NCBI GenBank assembly: GCA_020637235.1
Contig: JACJWG010000006.1
Span: forward strand, 62,001 to 126,000
Source of the DNA: Acidimicrobiaceae bacterium
GTDB taxonomy: Bacteria > Actinomycetota > Acidimicrobiia > Acidimicrobiales > Ilumatobacteraceae
Direction of reading: 5' to 3'
Length of the DNA: 64,000 nt
Numbering within the stretch: position 1 is the first letter of the stretch; each line of letters opens with the position of its first letter. Both the position numbers and the translations under genes were made by a program. The notes under the pieces were generated by a model. It had not been told where the DNA came from, ran no database searches, and saw only the letters and a list, made by a program, of their open reading frames with translations. This document shows, piece after piece, positions 16,542 through 25,037 of the stretch.

Positions 16542-18649
16542 CCGACACCCACTCCCCCGACGAGCCCCGCCGCTCCACCGTGGCGACCGAGGTACCACCG
16601 GCGCTCGCCGTGGAAGACCTCGAGGTCGCCTACGTCGTGCGCGGCATCCCGCGCCAGGTGCTGCGCGGTGTGTCGTTCCACGTGGCGCCCGGCGAGGCGT
16701 ACGGCCTCGTGGGCGAGAGCGGCTGCGGCAAGTCGACCACGGCGTACTCGGCGCTGCGCTATCTGCCGCGCAACGGACGGATCACCGGTGGTCGAGTGCT
16801 CGTCGACGGCAGCGACATCACCTCGATGTCCGATGCGGAGCTGCGCGAGTTCCGGGCGTCGAAGGCGTCGATGGTGTACCAGGACCCGGGCAGCGCGCTG
16901 AACCCGACGATCAAGGTGGGGCCGCAGGTGGTGGAGGCGTTCCGCATCCTCGGCCAGTCGAAGACCGAGGCCCAGACGAGCGCCCTGCACGCGCTGCAGC
17001 GGGTGCGCATCGCCGACCCGGCGCGGGTGTTGGGCCGCTATCCGCACCAGCTGTCGGGCGGCATGCTGCAGCGGGTGGTGATCGCGATGGCGCTCGCGTG
17101 CAACCCGCGGCTGTTGGTGCTCGACGAACCCACCACCGGCCTCGACGCCACGGTGGAGGCCGAGGTGCTCGATCTCGTGCGGGCGCTGCGCACCGACACC
17201 GATTCGGCCATCCTGCTGATCGCGCACAACCTCGGTGTGATCCGCTCGATGTGCGACCGGGTGGGCGTCATGTACGCCGGCACCGTGGTGGAGGAGGGCG
17301 ATGCGAGCCAGATCTTCGATCGTCCCCAGCATCCCTACACCGTCGGTCTCCTGCGGGCCTTGCCGCGCCGAGGCCTGCGCAAGACCGAACGATCGCTCGC
17401 CACGATCCCGGGGGCGCTGCCCCAGATCGGCGCCGACCTGCCGGGCTGCGTGTTCGTCGATCGCTGCGAGCTCGCCACGCACGAGTGCCGCACCGTGCCG
17501 CCGCCCGTCGTCGACCTCGGCGACGGCCGCTCGAGCCGGTGTCACCACATCGACCGGATTCCCGAGATCCGCGAGCCCGAGGCGGGAGCGGTGGTGGCGA
17601 GCGAGGGCGAGACGGTGCTGCAGATCGCCGGCGTGTCGAAGACGTTCCGCCAGAGCGGCCACGACGTCCCCGCGCTCGTCGGCGTCGACCTGTCGCTCGC
17701 CGACGGCGAGACGCTCGGCCTCGTCGGCGAATCGGGATCGGGGAAGTCGACGCTCGCCAAGGCGATCCTCGGCATCCACGCGCCCGACGCCGGTGGCGAG
17801 TTGACGCTCGACCAGCGGCAGCTGGCGACCAAGATCTCGAAGCGGTCGAGCGACGACAAGCGTGCGATGCAGATCGTGTTCCAGAACCCGGACTCGGCGC
17901 TCAATTCGGCGTGGACGGTTCGCAAGATCCTGCGCCGCTCGGTGCAGAAGCTCACCGGGTTGAACCAGCAGGCCGCCGACGACCGGGTGGCGGTGCTCGC
18001 CGATCACCTGCGGTTGTCGCCGCGTCACCTCGACCTCAAGCCGAGCCAGTTGTCGGGCGGCCTGAAGCAACGCGTCGCGATCGCCCGTGCCTTCGCCGGC
18101 GATCCGCGCATCGTGGTGTGTGACGAACCCACCAGCGCGCTCGACGTGTCGGTGCAGGCGGCGATCCTCAACCTGCTCGCCGAGCTGCAGGCCGAACAGC
18201 GCACCAGCTACGTGTTCATCAGCCACGACCTCGGGGTGGTGCGGTACCTCGCCGATCGCATCGCCGTGATGTACCTCGGCCGGATCATGGAGATCGGTGC
18301 GACCGACGACGTCTTCGCCGGTCCGCACCACCCGTACACCGAGGCGTTGCTGTCGGCGGTGCCGAGCGTCGACGGCGAACCGAGCACCCGCATCCGTCTC
18401 GACGGCGAGATCCCGAGCCCGGCCAACCCGCCGAGCGGCTGCGTGTTCCACCCGCGCTGCCCCCGATTCATCGAGGGCACCTGCGACCGGGAGGAACCGC
18501 CGATGGTGGAGGTGTCGCTCGGCCACGTGATCCGCTGCCACATCCCGCCCGACGAGCTGCGGGTGCTGCAGGCCCGGACCGCCGCCGCAGCCGACGCCAC
18601 CGAAGTCGACGCCGTCGCTGACAGCGTCGTCTCGGACGAACCACGATGA
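16538..18649 (+). CDS. Fused double ABC ATPase, DppD-DppF type
   Basis: A 703-residue protein carrying both importer ATPases in one chain. The first domain has Walker A GESGCGKSTTAYS, signature LSGGMLQRVVIA and Walker B LLVLDEPTTGLD. The second has Walker A GESGSGKSTLAKA, signature LSGGLKQRVAIARA and Walker B IVVCDEPTSALD. Each is followed by the Cys-rich oligopeptide-transporter C-terminal motif (GCVFVDRCELATHEC and GCVFHPRCPRFIEGTC); in some homologues such motifs bind an iron-sulfur cluster. Fusion makes the normally separate D and F subunits a fixed pair. It energises uptake through the permeases just upstream. Start ATG 16538 overlaps the permease stop by 4 bp. Confidence 0.9.
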   Translation: MTDTHSPDEPRRSTVATEVPPALAVEDLEVAYVVRGIPRQVLRGVSFHVAPGEAYGLVGESGCGKSTTAYSALRYLPRNGRITGGRVLVDGSDITSMSDAELREFRASKASMVYQDPGSALNPTIKVGPQVVEAFRILGQSKTEAQTSALHALQRVRIADPARVLGRYPHQLSGGMLQRVVIAMALACNPRLLVLDEPTTGLDATVEAEVLDLVRALRTDTDSAILLIAHNLGVIRSMCDRVGVMYAGTVVEEGDASQIFDRPQHPYTVGLLRALPRRGLRKTERSLATIPGALPQIGADLPGCVFVDRCELATHECRTVPPPVVDLGDGRSSRCHHIDRIPEIREPEAGAVVASEGETVLQIAGVSKTFRQSGHDVPALVGVDLSLADGETLGLVGESGSGKSTLAKAILGIHAPDAGGELTLDQRQLATKISKRSSDDKRAMQIVFQNPDSALNSAWTVRKILRRSVQKLTGLNQQAADDRVAVLADHLRLSPRHLDLKPSQLSGGLKQRVAIARAFAGDPRIVVCDEPTSALDVSVQAAILNLLAELQAEQRTSYVFISHDLGVVRYLADRIAVMYLGRIMEIGATDDVFAGPHHPYTEALLSAVPSVDGEPSTRIRLDGEIPSPANPPSGCVFHPRCPRFIEGTCDREEPPMVEVSLGHVIRCHIPPDELRVLQARTAAAADATEVDAVADSVVSDEPR

Positions 18650-20199
18650 CCGCCGTCGAACCCACGCCGCCGCGGGGTCGCCACGGCGGTCGAGCCGCCC
18701 GACTCGCGGCGCGGACCTCGGCGGCTGCCCGACCGCAGGCACCGGCGTTCATCCGCCGTGAGATCCCCACCTACGAGCTGCTCGGCGAGGAGGGGCTCGC
18801 GCTCGTGGAGGCCAAGGCCGACGAGTTGCTGGCCGGCGTCGGCATCGAGTTCCACGACGACCCCGAGGCGTTGCGCCTGTTCCGCGACGCAGGTGCGAGT
18901 GTCGACGGCGTCACCGTTCGCTTCGATCCGGGCCACGTGCGCGCGCTGTGCGCCACGGCACCGCGCGAGTTCACCCAGCTCGCCCGCAACCCCGAACGGT
19001 CGGTGCGCATCGGTGGCGACCACGTGGTGCTCGCACCCACGTACGGCTCCCCGTTCGTGCGCGACCTGGCGGGTGGCCGCCGGTACGCGACGCTCGACGA
19101 CTTCCAGAACTTCGTGAAGCTCGCGTACGCGACACCGTGGCTGCACCACTCCGGCGGCACGGTGTGCGAACCGACCGACGTGCCGGTGAACAAGCGGCAC
19201 CTCGACATGGTGTACAGCCACCTGCGCTACAGCGACAAGGCGTTCATGGGATCGGTCACCGCGCCGTCTCGCGCCGAGGACTCGATCGAGCTCGCTCGCA
19301 TCGCGTTCGGCGCCGACGTCGTCGACCGCGACTGCGTCGTGCTCGGCAACGTGAACGTCAACTCGCCGCTCGTGTGGGACGCCACGATGACCGGCGCGCT
19401 GAAGACCTACGCCCGGGCGAACCAGGCGCCGGTCGTGGTGCCGTTCATCCTCGGCGGCGCGATGGGACCCGTCACCACCGCCGGTGCGGTCGCCCAGGCG
19501 CACGCCGAGACGATGGTGGGGGTGGCGCTCGGTCAGCTCGTGCGACCCGGCTCACCGGTCATCTACGGCAACTTCCTGTCGTCGATGGCGTTGCGCAGCG
19601 GCAGCCCCACCTTCGGCACCCCCGAGCCGGCGCTCGGCTCGCTGATCGTCGGCCAGCTCGCCCGTCGGGTGGGTCTCCCGCTTCGGTGTTCCGGCGCGTT
19701 CACGTCGTCGAAGGTGCCCGACGGCCAGGCGATGCAGGAGTCGGCGGTGTCGATGATGGCGGCGCTGCTGTGCGGTGCGAACTTCATCCTGCACTCGGCC
19801 GGCTGGCTCGAGGGCGGGCTGGCGATGGGCTACGAGAAGTTCATGATGGACCTCGATCTGTGCGGCGCGGCCCACACGTACCTGCGCGGCATCGACCTGA
19901 GCGACGACCAGTTCGCACTCGATGGCTTCGCCGAGGTGGGGCCGGGCAAGCACTTCTTCGGTTCGCAGCACACGCTGCGCCACTACGAGACCGCGTTCTA
20001 CGACCCCGCGCTCAGCGACAACACCAGCTTCGAGCAGTGGCGAGACGCCGGTGAGCGCGACACCGAGCATCGGGCGGCTCAGATGTACCAGGACGTGCTG
20101 GCGTCGTACGAGGCCCCGCCGATCGACGACGCCGTCGACGAGGCACTGCGCGACTACGTCGACCGACGCAAGGCCGAGATGACCGACCAGTGGTACTGA
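18646..20199 (+). CDS. MttB-superfamily methylamine:corrinoid methyltransferase (non-pyrrolysine)
   Basis: A 517-residue MttB-superfamily protein with no internal stop, hence no pyrrolysine. An Arg/Ala-rich N-terminal tail (residues 5-35) precedes the barrel. Long stretches are nearly identical to the third MttB at 50872 (for example DDFQNFVKLAY, HHSGGTVCEP, KRHLDMVYSH and FMGSV), so the two are close paralogues. The predicted reaction is demethylation of a quaternary or tertiary amine with transfer to a corrinoid protein. No corrinoid gene lies in this operon, so it would have to use the one at 46141. ATG 18646 overlaps the ATPase stop by 4 bp, linking substrate import directly to demethylation; the OYE-type enzyme follows 18 bp later. 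Confidence 0.88.
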   Translation: MTAVEPTPPRGRHGGRAARLAARTSAAARPQAPAFIRREIPTYELLGEEGLALVEAKADELLAGVGIEFHDDPEALRLFRDAGASVDGVTVRFDPGHVRALCATAPREFTQLARNPERSVRIGGDHVVLAPTYGSPFVRDLAGGRRYATLDDFQNFVKLAYATPWLHHSGGTVCEPTDVPVNKRHLDMVYSHLRYSDKAFMGSVTAPSRAEDSIELARIAFGADVVDRDCVVLGNVNVNSPLVWDATMTGALKTYARANQAPVVVPFILGGAMGPVTTAGAVAQAHAETMVGVALGQLVRPGSPVIYGNFLSSMALRSGSPTFGTPEPALGSLIVGQLARRVGLPLRCSGAFTSSKVPDGQAMQESAVSMMAALLCGANFILHSAGWLEGGLAMGYEKFMMDLDLCGAAHTYLRGIDLSDDQFALDGFAEVGPGKHFFGSQHTLRHYETAFYDPALSDNTSFEQWRDAGERDTEHRAAQMYQDVLASYEAPPIDDAVDEALRDYVDRRKAEMTDQWY

Positions 20200-20217
20200 G
20201 GAGCTGAGGGCTGCTCG

Positions 20218-22254
20218 ATGACCAACGATCCGCTGCTGCAACCGTTCCGGCTGAAGCACCTCGTGCTCCGCAACCGGATCATGAGCACCGCCCACGAACC
20301 CGCCTACTCCGAGGACGGGATGCCGAAGGACCGCTACCGGGCCTACCACGTGGAAAAGGCCAAGGGCGGCATCGCGCTCACCATGACCGCCGGCACCGCC
20401 GTCGTGTCGCCCGACAGCCCGCCGGCGTTCGGCAACCTGTTCGCATACCGCGACGAGATCGTGCCGTGGCTGCGGCGGATGACCGACGAGATCCACGAGC
20501 ACGGTGCCGCGGCGATGATCCAGATCAGTCACCTCGGTCGCCGCACGGGGTGGGGTCAGGACGACTGGTTGCCGGTGGTGGCTCCGTCGCCGATGCGCGA
20601 GCCGGCGCACCGCTCGCACCCGAAGGCCGCCGAGGAGTGGGACATCGATCGCATCGTCGGGCACTACGCCGACGCGGCCGAGCGGATGCAGGCGGGGGGC
20701 ATGGACGGCGTCGAGATCGAGGCGTACGGGCACCTGTTCGACCAGTTCTGGTCGCCGGCCACCAACCACCGCACCGACCTGTACGGCGGCTCGTTCGAGA
20801 ACCGGCTGCGGTTCCCGATGCGCGTGTTGCGCGCCGTGCGCGAACGCGTGGGCCCCGACTTCGTGGTGTCGATCCGCATGGCCATCGACGAGCAGTTGCC
20901 GAACGGGATCGACACCGAGACCGGCCTCACCATCCTGCGTCGCATCGCGTCGGAGGGCCTCGTCGACGTCGTGAACGTCATCCGCGGCAACATCGTGAAC
21001 GACGCGGTGCTGAGCGAGGTGATCCCGATCCACGGCATGGCATCGGCGCCGCACCTCGACTTCGCCGGCATCGTGCGCGCCGAGACCGGTCTGGTGGTGT
21101 TCCACGCCGCCAAGATCGACGACGTCGCGACGGCGCGGCATGCGGTGCGCGAGGGCAAGGTGGACATGGTCGGCATGACCCGCGCCCACATGGCCGACCC
21201 GCACCTGGTGCGCAAGATCGAGCTCGGTGTCGAGCACACGATCCGACCATGCGTCGGCGCCACGTACTGCCTCGACCGCATCTACATGGCCGGCGAGGCG
21301 CTGTGCATCCACAACGCCGCGACGGGCCGCGAGCTCACGATGCCACACGAGATCGCACCCGCCGTCGTGCCGCGCCGGGTGGCGGTGATCGGCGCCGGAC
21401 CGGGCGGTCTGGAGGCTGCTCGCGTGTGCGCCGAGCGCGGGCACACCGTCGTGGTGTTCGAGGCGATGCCGTGGGCCGGTGGGCAGGTGCGTCTCGCCGC
21501 ACGCAATCCGCGCCGCAAGGACCTGCTCGGCATCGTCGAGTGGCGGGTGGCCGAGCTCGACCGGCTCGGCGTCACCGTGCACTACGACACCTACGCCGAC
21601 GCCGACTCGATCCGGGCGATCGAGCCGGACGTGGTGATCGTCGCCACCGGCGGACTCCCCCAGCACCCCGAACTCGAAGCCGGTGACGACCTGGTGATCG
21701 AGGCATGGGACGTGGTCGGCGGCGACGCCCGGCCGACGGGCGACGTGGTGCTGTACGACGACGACGGTTCGCACTCGGCGATGACCACCGCCGAGGTGCT
21801 GGCCCGCTCGGGCGTCCGGCTCGAGATCGTCACGCCCGAACGCACCGTCGGCATCGACGTCGGTGGCCTCAACCTCGTGCCCTACGCCCGGGCCTTCAAC
21901 GAGACCGACACCCGCATCACGCTGAACCAGCGGGTGCGCTCGATCCGCCGGGTCGATGGTCGGCTCGCGGTCGAGCTCGGGAGCGACCACACCGCGCACC
22001 GATCGGCGCGCACGGTGGACGCCGTCGTGGTCGATCACGGTGTGCTCGCCAACGACGAGCTGTACCACGCCCTGGTGCCCCACTCGTCGAACGGGGGCGA
22101 GGTGGATCACGAGGCGCTGATCGACGGCCGGCCGCAGACGGTGGTCCGCAACGCCGACGGCCGGTTCCGCCTGTTCCGCATCGGCGACGCCGTGGCCGGC
22201 CGCAACATCCACGCCGCGATCTACGACGCCCTCCGCCTCTGCAAGGACCTGTGA
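20218..22254 (+). CDS. Old-yellow-enzyme-type N-demethylase (DgcA/StcD-like), FMN and FAD/NAD domains
   Basis: A 678-residue protein with the trimethylamine dehydrogenase layout: an FMN barrel (residues 1-~380), then FAD/NAD(P)-like Rossmann domains (VAVIGAGPGGLEAARV near residue 390). Relatives include dimethylglycine demethylase DgcA and N-methylproline demethylase StcD. Two TMADH landmarks differ. There is no cysteine at the site of covalent FMN attachment near residue 30 (the text reads TAHEPAY). The iron-sulfur motif reads CVGATYC...C with Cys345, Cys351 and Cys364 present but Ala at 348, where TMADH has its second cluster cysteine. The cluster is therefore either absent, of another type or ligated differently. 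Likely role: oxidative demethylation of the secondary or tertiary amine left by the MttB enzyme upstream. Confidence 0.82.
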   Translation: MTNDPLLQPFRLKHLVLRNRIMSTAHEPAYSEDGMPKDRYRAYHVEKAKGGIALTMTAGTAVVSPDSPPAFGNLFAYRDEIVPWLRRMTDEIHEHGAAAMIQISHLGRRTGWGQDDWLPVVAPSPMREPAHRSHPKAAEEWDIDRIVGHYADAAERMQAGGMDGVEIEAYGHLFDQFWSPATNHRTDLYGGSFENRLRFPMRVLRAVRERVGPDFVVSIRMAIDEQLPNGIDTETGLTILRRIASEGLVDVVNVIRGNIVNDAVLSEVIPIHGMASAPHLDFAGIVRAETGLVVFHAAKIDDVATARHAVREGKVDMVGMTRAHMADPHLVRKIELGVEHTIRPCVGATYCLDRIYMAGEALCIHNAATGRELTMPHEIAPAVVPRRVAVIGAGPGGLEAARVCAERGHTVVVFEAMPWAGGQVRLAARNPRRKDLLGIVEWRVAELDRLGVTVHYDTYADADSIRAIEPDVVIVATGGLPQHPELEAGDDLVIEAWDVVGGDARPTGDVVLYDDDGSHSAMTTAEVLARSGVRLEIVTPERTVGIDVGGLNLVPYARAFNETDTRITLNQRVRSIRRVDGRLAVELGSDHTAHRSARTVDAVVVDHGVLANDELYHALVPHSSNGGEVDHEALIDGRPQTVVRNADGRFRLFRIGDAVAGRNIHAAIYDALRLCKDL

Positions 22255-22278
22255 CCTCCAGACCTGTACGGCGGGCTG

Positions 22279-22311
22279 TTCCACATCGTGGATCGGTTTC
22301 ACGAAGCGGAA
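22279..22311. promoter_or_regulatory. Tandem 15-bp palindromes (candidate IclR operator) upstream of fhs
   Basis: TTCCACATCGTGGAT (22279-22293) and TTTCACGAAGCGGAA (22297-22311) each match the palindrome TTCCRCNNNGYGGAA with one mismatch and start 18 bp apart. The second copy overlaps the candidate -35 hexamer of fhs. The same arrangement recurs at 27512 and 46082. Confidence 0.6.
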
Positions 22312-22325
22312 CCGTCGACTACAGT
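22297..22325 (+). promoter_or_regulatory. Candidate promoter of fhs-folD
   Basis: TTTCAC (22297-22302) and TACAGT (22320-22325) are separated by 17 bp and would start transcription about 50 bp before the GTG at 22381. The -35 box lies inside the second palindromic operator copy, a layout suited to repression. Confidence 0.5.
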
Positions 22326-22380
22326 CGCGGCGCCCGTCGTTCGACGGGTCAGCGTCCGCCGGATGCCCAGGGGGGTCACC

Positions 22381-24078
22381 GTGTCCGTTCCGTCCGATCT
22401 CGACATCGCCCGCGCCGCCACGCTCGCGCCGCTCACCGACATCGCTGCGCAGATGGGCATCGGCCCGCACCTGCTCGAGCAGCACGGCGACGAGCTCGCC
22501 AAGATCCGCCTCGAGGCGATCGACGAGCTGAGCGACCGACCGGCGGCCAAGTACGTGGTCGTCACCGCGATCACACCCACGCCGCTCGGCGAGGGCAAGA
22601 CCACCACCACCGTCGGCCTCGGCCAGGCGATGAAGCACCTCGGCAAGCGCGCCGTGATCAGCCTGCGCCAGCCCAGCATGGGCCCGACGTTCGGGATCAA
22701 GGGTGGCGCCGCCGGCGGTGGCTACAGCCAGGTGATCCCGATGGAATTGCTGAACCTGCATCTCACCGGCGACTTCCACGCCGTCACCGCGGCGCACAAC
22801 CTGCTCGCAGCGATGGTCGACAACCACCTGCACCAAGGCAACGCGCTCGGTCTGTCGCTGCACGACATCACCTGGCGGCGCGTGCTCGACGTGAACGACC
22901 GTGCGCTGCGCAACATCGTCGTCGGTCTCGGCTCGAAGATGGACGGCGTGCCGCGCCAGACCGGCTTCGACATCACCGCAGCGTCCGAGGTGATGGCGAT
23001 CCTGGCGCTCAGCACCTCGCTCACCGATCTGCGCGCACGACTCGGCCGGATCGTGGTCGGCTACGACGGCAACGGCGAGCCCGTCACCGCCGAACAACTC
23101 GACGCCGCCGGCTCGATGGCGGTGATCATGCGCGAGGCGCTGAAGCCCAACCTGCTCCAGACGCTCGAGCACACGCCGGTCATCGTGCACGCCGGCCCGT
23201 TCGGCAACATCGCCCACGGCAACAGCTCGATCGTCGGCGACCTGATCGGCATCCGCGGAGGCGACTACCTCATCACCGAGGCGGGCTTCGGCGCCGACAT
23301 GGGCGCCGAGCGGTTCTTCAACATCAAGTGCCGGGCGTCGGGGATGACGCCCGACGCGGCCGTGCTCGTCGCGACCGTCAGGGCGCTGAAGGCGCACAGC
23401 GGCAAGTTCAAGATCGTCGCGGGCAAGCCGTTGCCCGCGGACCTGCTCGCCGAGAACCCCGACGACGTGCGCGCCGGGGCGGCCAACCTGATCAAGCAGA
23501 TCGAGAACGTGAAGGTGCACGGCGTGTCGCCCGTGGTGGCCATCAACGCCTTCCCTGGCGACTTCGCGAGTGAGCACCAGGCGATCCGCGAGATCGCCGA
23601 ATCGGTCGGCGCTCGCGTGGCGGTGTGCACCCATTTCTCCGACGGTGGCAAGGGCGCGACCGAGCTCGCCGAAGCCGTCGTCGCGGCGTGCGACGAGCCG
23701 ACCGAGTTCCGCTACTGCTACGAACAGGACATGTCGTTGAAGCAGAAGATCGAGTCGGTCGCCACCAAGATCTACGGCGCCGCAGCGGTGACGTACTCCC
23801 CCGCTGCCGACACACAGCTGGCCCGTTACGAGCGCAACGGCTTCGGCTCGCTGCCCGTGTGCATCGCCAAGACGCACCTGTCGATCAGCGCCGATCCGAA
23901 ACTGAAGGGTGCACCGACCGGGCACACGATGAACGTGCGCGAGGTGCGTGCCAGCGTGGGTGCCGGTTTCGTCTACCCGATCTGTGGTGACATGACGACC
24001 ATGCCCGGTCTCGGATCCGCACCCGCTGCCTCGATCATCGACCTCGACGCACACGGCGAGATCGTGGGTCTGTCGTGA
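22381..24078 (+). CDS. fhs: Formate--tetrahydrofolate ligase
   Basis: The 565-residue enzyme links formate and THF to 10-formyl-THF using ATP; run in reverse it yields formate and ATP from the one-carbon pool, the direction expected in methyl-group catabolism. The phosphate-binding loop TPLGEGKTTTT is at residues 67-77, and other family blocks are MGPTFGIKGGAAGGGY and the C-terminal MTTMPGLGSAPAA. I place the start at GTG 22381 (VSVPSDLDIARAA) because it matches the usual FTHFS N terminus and is preceded by AGGGGGG; an upstream ATG at 22288 would add 31 unusual residues lying over the operator. The stop overlaps the folD start by 4 bp. Confidence 0.95.
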   Translation: MSVPSDLDIARAATLAPLTDIAAQMGIGPHLLEQHGDELAKIRLEAIDELSDRPAAKYVVVTAITPTPLGEGKTTTTVGLGQAMKHLGKRAVISLRQPSMGPTFGIKGGAAGGGYSQVIPMELLNLHLTGDFHAVTAAHNLLAAMVDNHLHQGNALGLSLHDITWRRVLDVNDRALRNIVVGLGSKMDGVPRQTGFDITAASEVMAILALSTSLTDLRARLGRIVVGYDGNGEPVTAEQLDAAGSMAVIMREALKPNLLQTLEHTPVIVHAGPFGNIAHGNSSIVGDLIGIRGGDYLITEAGFGADMGAERFFNIKCRASGMTPDAAVLVATVRALKAHSGKFKIVAGKPLPADLLAENPDDVRAGAANLIKQIENVKVHGVSPVVAINAFPGDFASEHQAIREIAESVGARVAVCTHFSDGGKGATELAEAVVAACDEPTEFRYCYEQDMSLKQKIESVATKIYGAAAVTYSPAADTQLARYERNGFGSLPVCIAKTHLSISADPKLKGAPTGHTMNVREVRASVGAGFVYPICGDMTTMPGLGSAPAASIIDLDAHGEIVGLS

Positions 24079-24989
24079 GCGACGCACCGGCGATCCGACC
24101 CGTCGGTGAGTACGAGCGCACACCCGGCGGCGCGGTGTTGATGGACGGCATCCGACTCCGCGGCGAGATCATCGCCGGCCTCCGGGCCCGCATCGAGGCC
24201 GCCGGCTCGCCGCCGGTGTGCCTCGCCACGGTGCTCGTCGGCGACGACCGCCCGAGCCACAGCTATGTCGCGAGCAAGCGCAAGCTCGCCGGCGACGCGG
24301 GCATGATCAGTCGCCACGTCGAGTTCGGTGCCGACGCCTCGCAGTCGCAGGTGGAGGACGCCGTCGCCGCGCTGGCAGCCGATCCCGACGTGCACGGCAT
24401 CCTGTGCCAGCTGCCGTTGCCGTCGGGCCTCGATCCCGAACCGGTGCTCGCGCTCATCCCGCCCGACAAAGACGTCGACGGGCTCACCGAGCGTTCGATG
24501 GGTCGCCTCGTGCGCGGCCTGCCCGGCCATGTCGGGTGCACCCCGCGGGGTGTGATGCGGCTGCTCGAGCGCTACGGCGTACCCACCGCAGGCGCTCGCG
24601 CCACCGTGATCGGGCGCTCCACGCTCACCGGACTGCCGCAGGTGCTGCTGCTCGCCCGCAAGGGTGTCGACGCCACGGTCACGCTGGCCCACTCGCGCAC
24701 CAGCGCCACCGACATGATCGAGGTCTGCCGCCAGGCCGACATCATCGTCGCCTGCGCCGGTCAAGCGAGGATGATCACCGCCGCACACGTGAAGCCGGGT
24801 GCTGCCGTCGTGGACGTCGGGGTGTCGCGCAGCGAGGCCGGCATCGTCGGCGACGTCGACTTCGACGCCGTGCAAGAGGTGGCCGGGGCGATCACACCGA
24901 TGCCCCGTGGCACCGGGCCGATGACCATCGCGAGCCTGCTCGAGAACACCCTCGACGCAGCGCGCATGCAGGGCGCCTTCACCGACTGA
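24075..24989 (+). CDS. folD: Methylene-THF dehydrogenase / methenyl-THF cyclohydrolase
   Basis: A 304-residue bifunctional FolD that oxidises 5,10-CH2-THF to methenyl-THF with NAD(P)+ and hydrolyses it to 10-formyl-THF. The catalytic YVASK motif gives Tyr64 and Lys68. DVDGLTERSMGRL and the dinucleotide site (VIGRSTLTGLPQ) are present, and the C terminus has the family signature ITPMPRGTGPMT. It is translationally coupled to fhs (4-bp overlap). The pair therefore converts the CH2-THF produced by the FAD/GcvT demethylases, the MTHFR-like protein and glycine cleavage into formate plus ATP. The first ~20 residues before VLMDGIRLRGE are longer than usual, but GTG 24075 is the coupled start. Confidence 0.95.
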   Translation: MSDAPAIRPVGEYERTPGGAVLMDGIRLRGEIIAGLRARIEAAGSPPVCLATVLVGDDRPSHSYVASKRKLAGDAGMISRHVEFGADASQSQVEDAVAALAADPDVHGILCQLPLPSGLDPEPVLALIPPDKDVDGLTERSMGRLVRGLPGHVGCTPRGVMRLLERYGVPTAGARATVIGRSTLTGLPQVLLLARKGVDATVTLAHSRTSATDMIEVCRQADIIVACAGQARMITAAHVKPGAAVVDVGVSRSEAGIVGDVDFDAVQEVAGAITPMPRGTGPMTIASLLENTLDAARMQGAFTD

Positions 24990-25037
24990 TCGCCACGGCC
25001 ACGGTCGATCGGGACGGGAACGGATCCGGGTGACACA

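Noticed and set aside
19552..24123. 1523-codon open frame on the minus strand
   Set aside because: It is antisense to mttB, the OYE-type gene and fhs, all with clear protein families. Its translation is His/Arg/Val-rich low-complexity sequence typical of the shadow frame of GC-rich genes.
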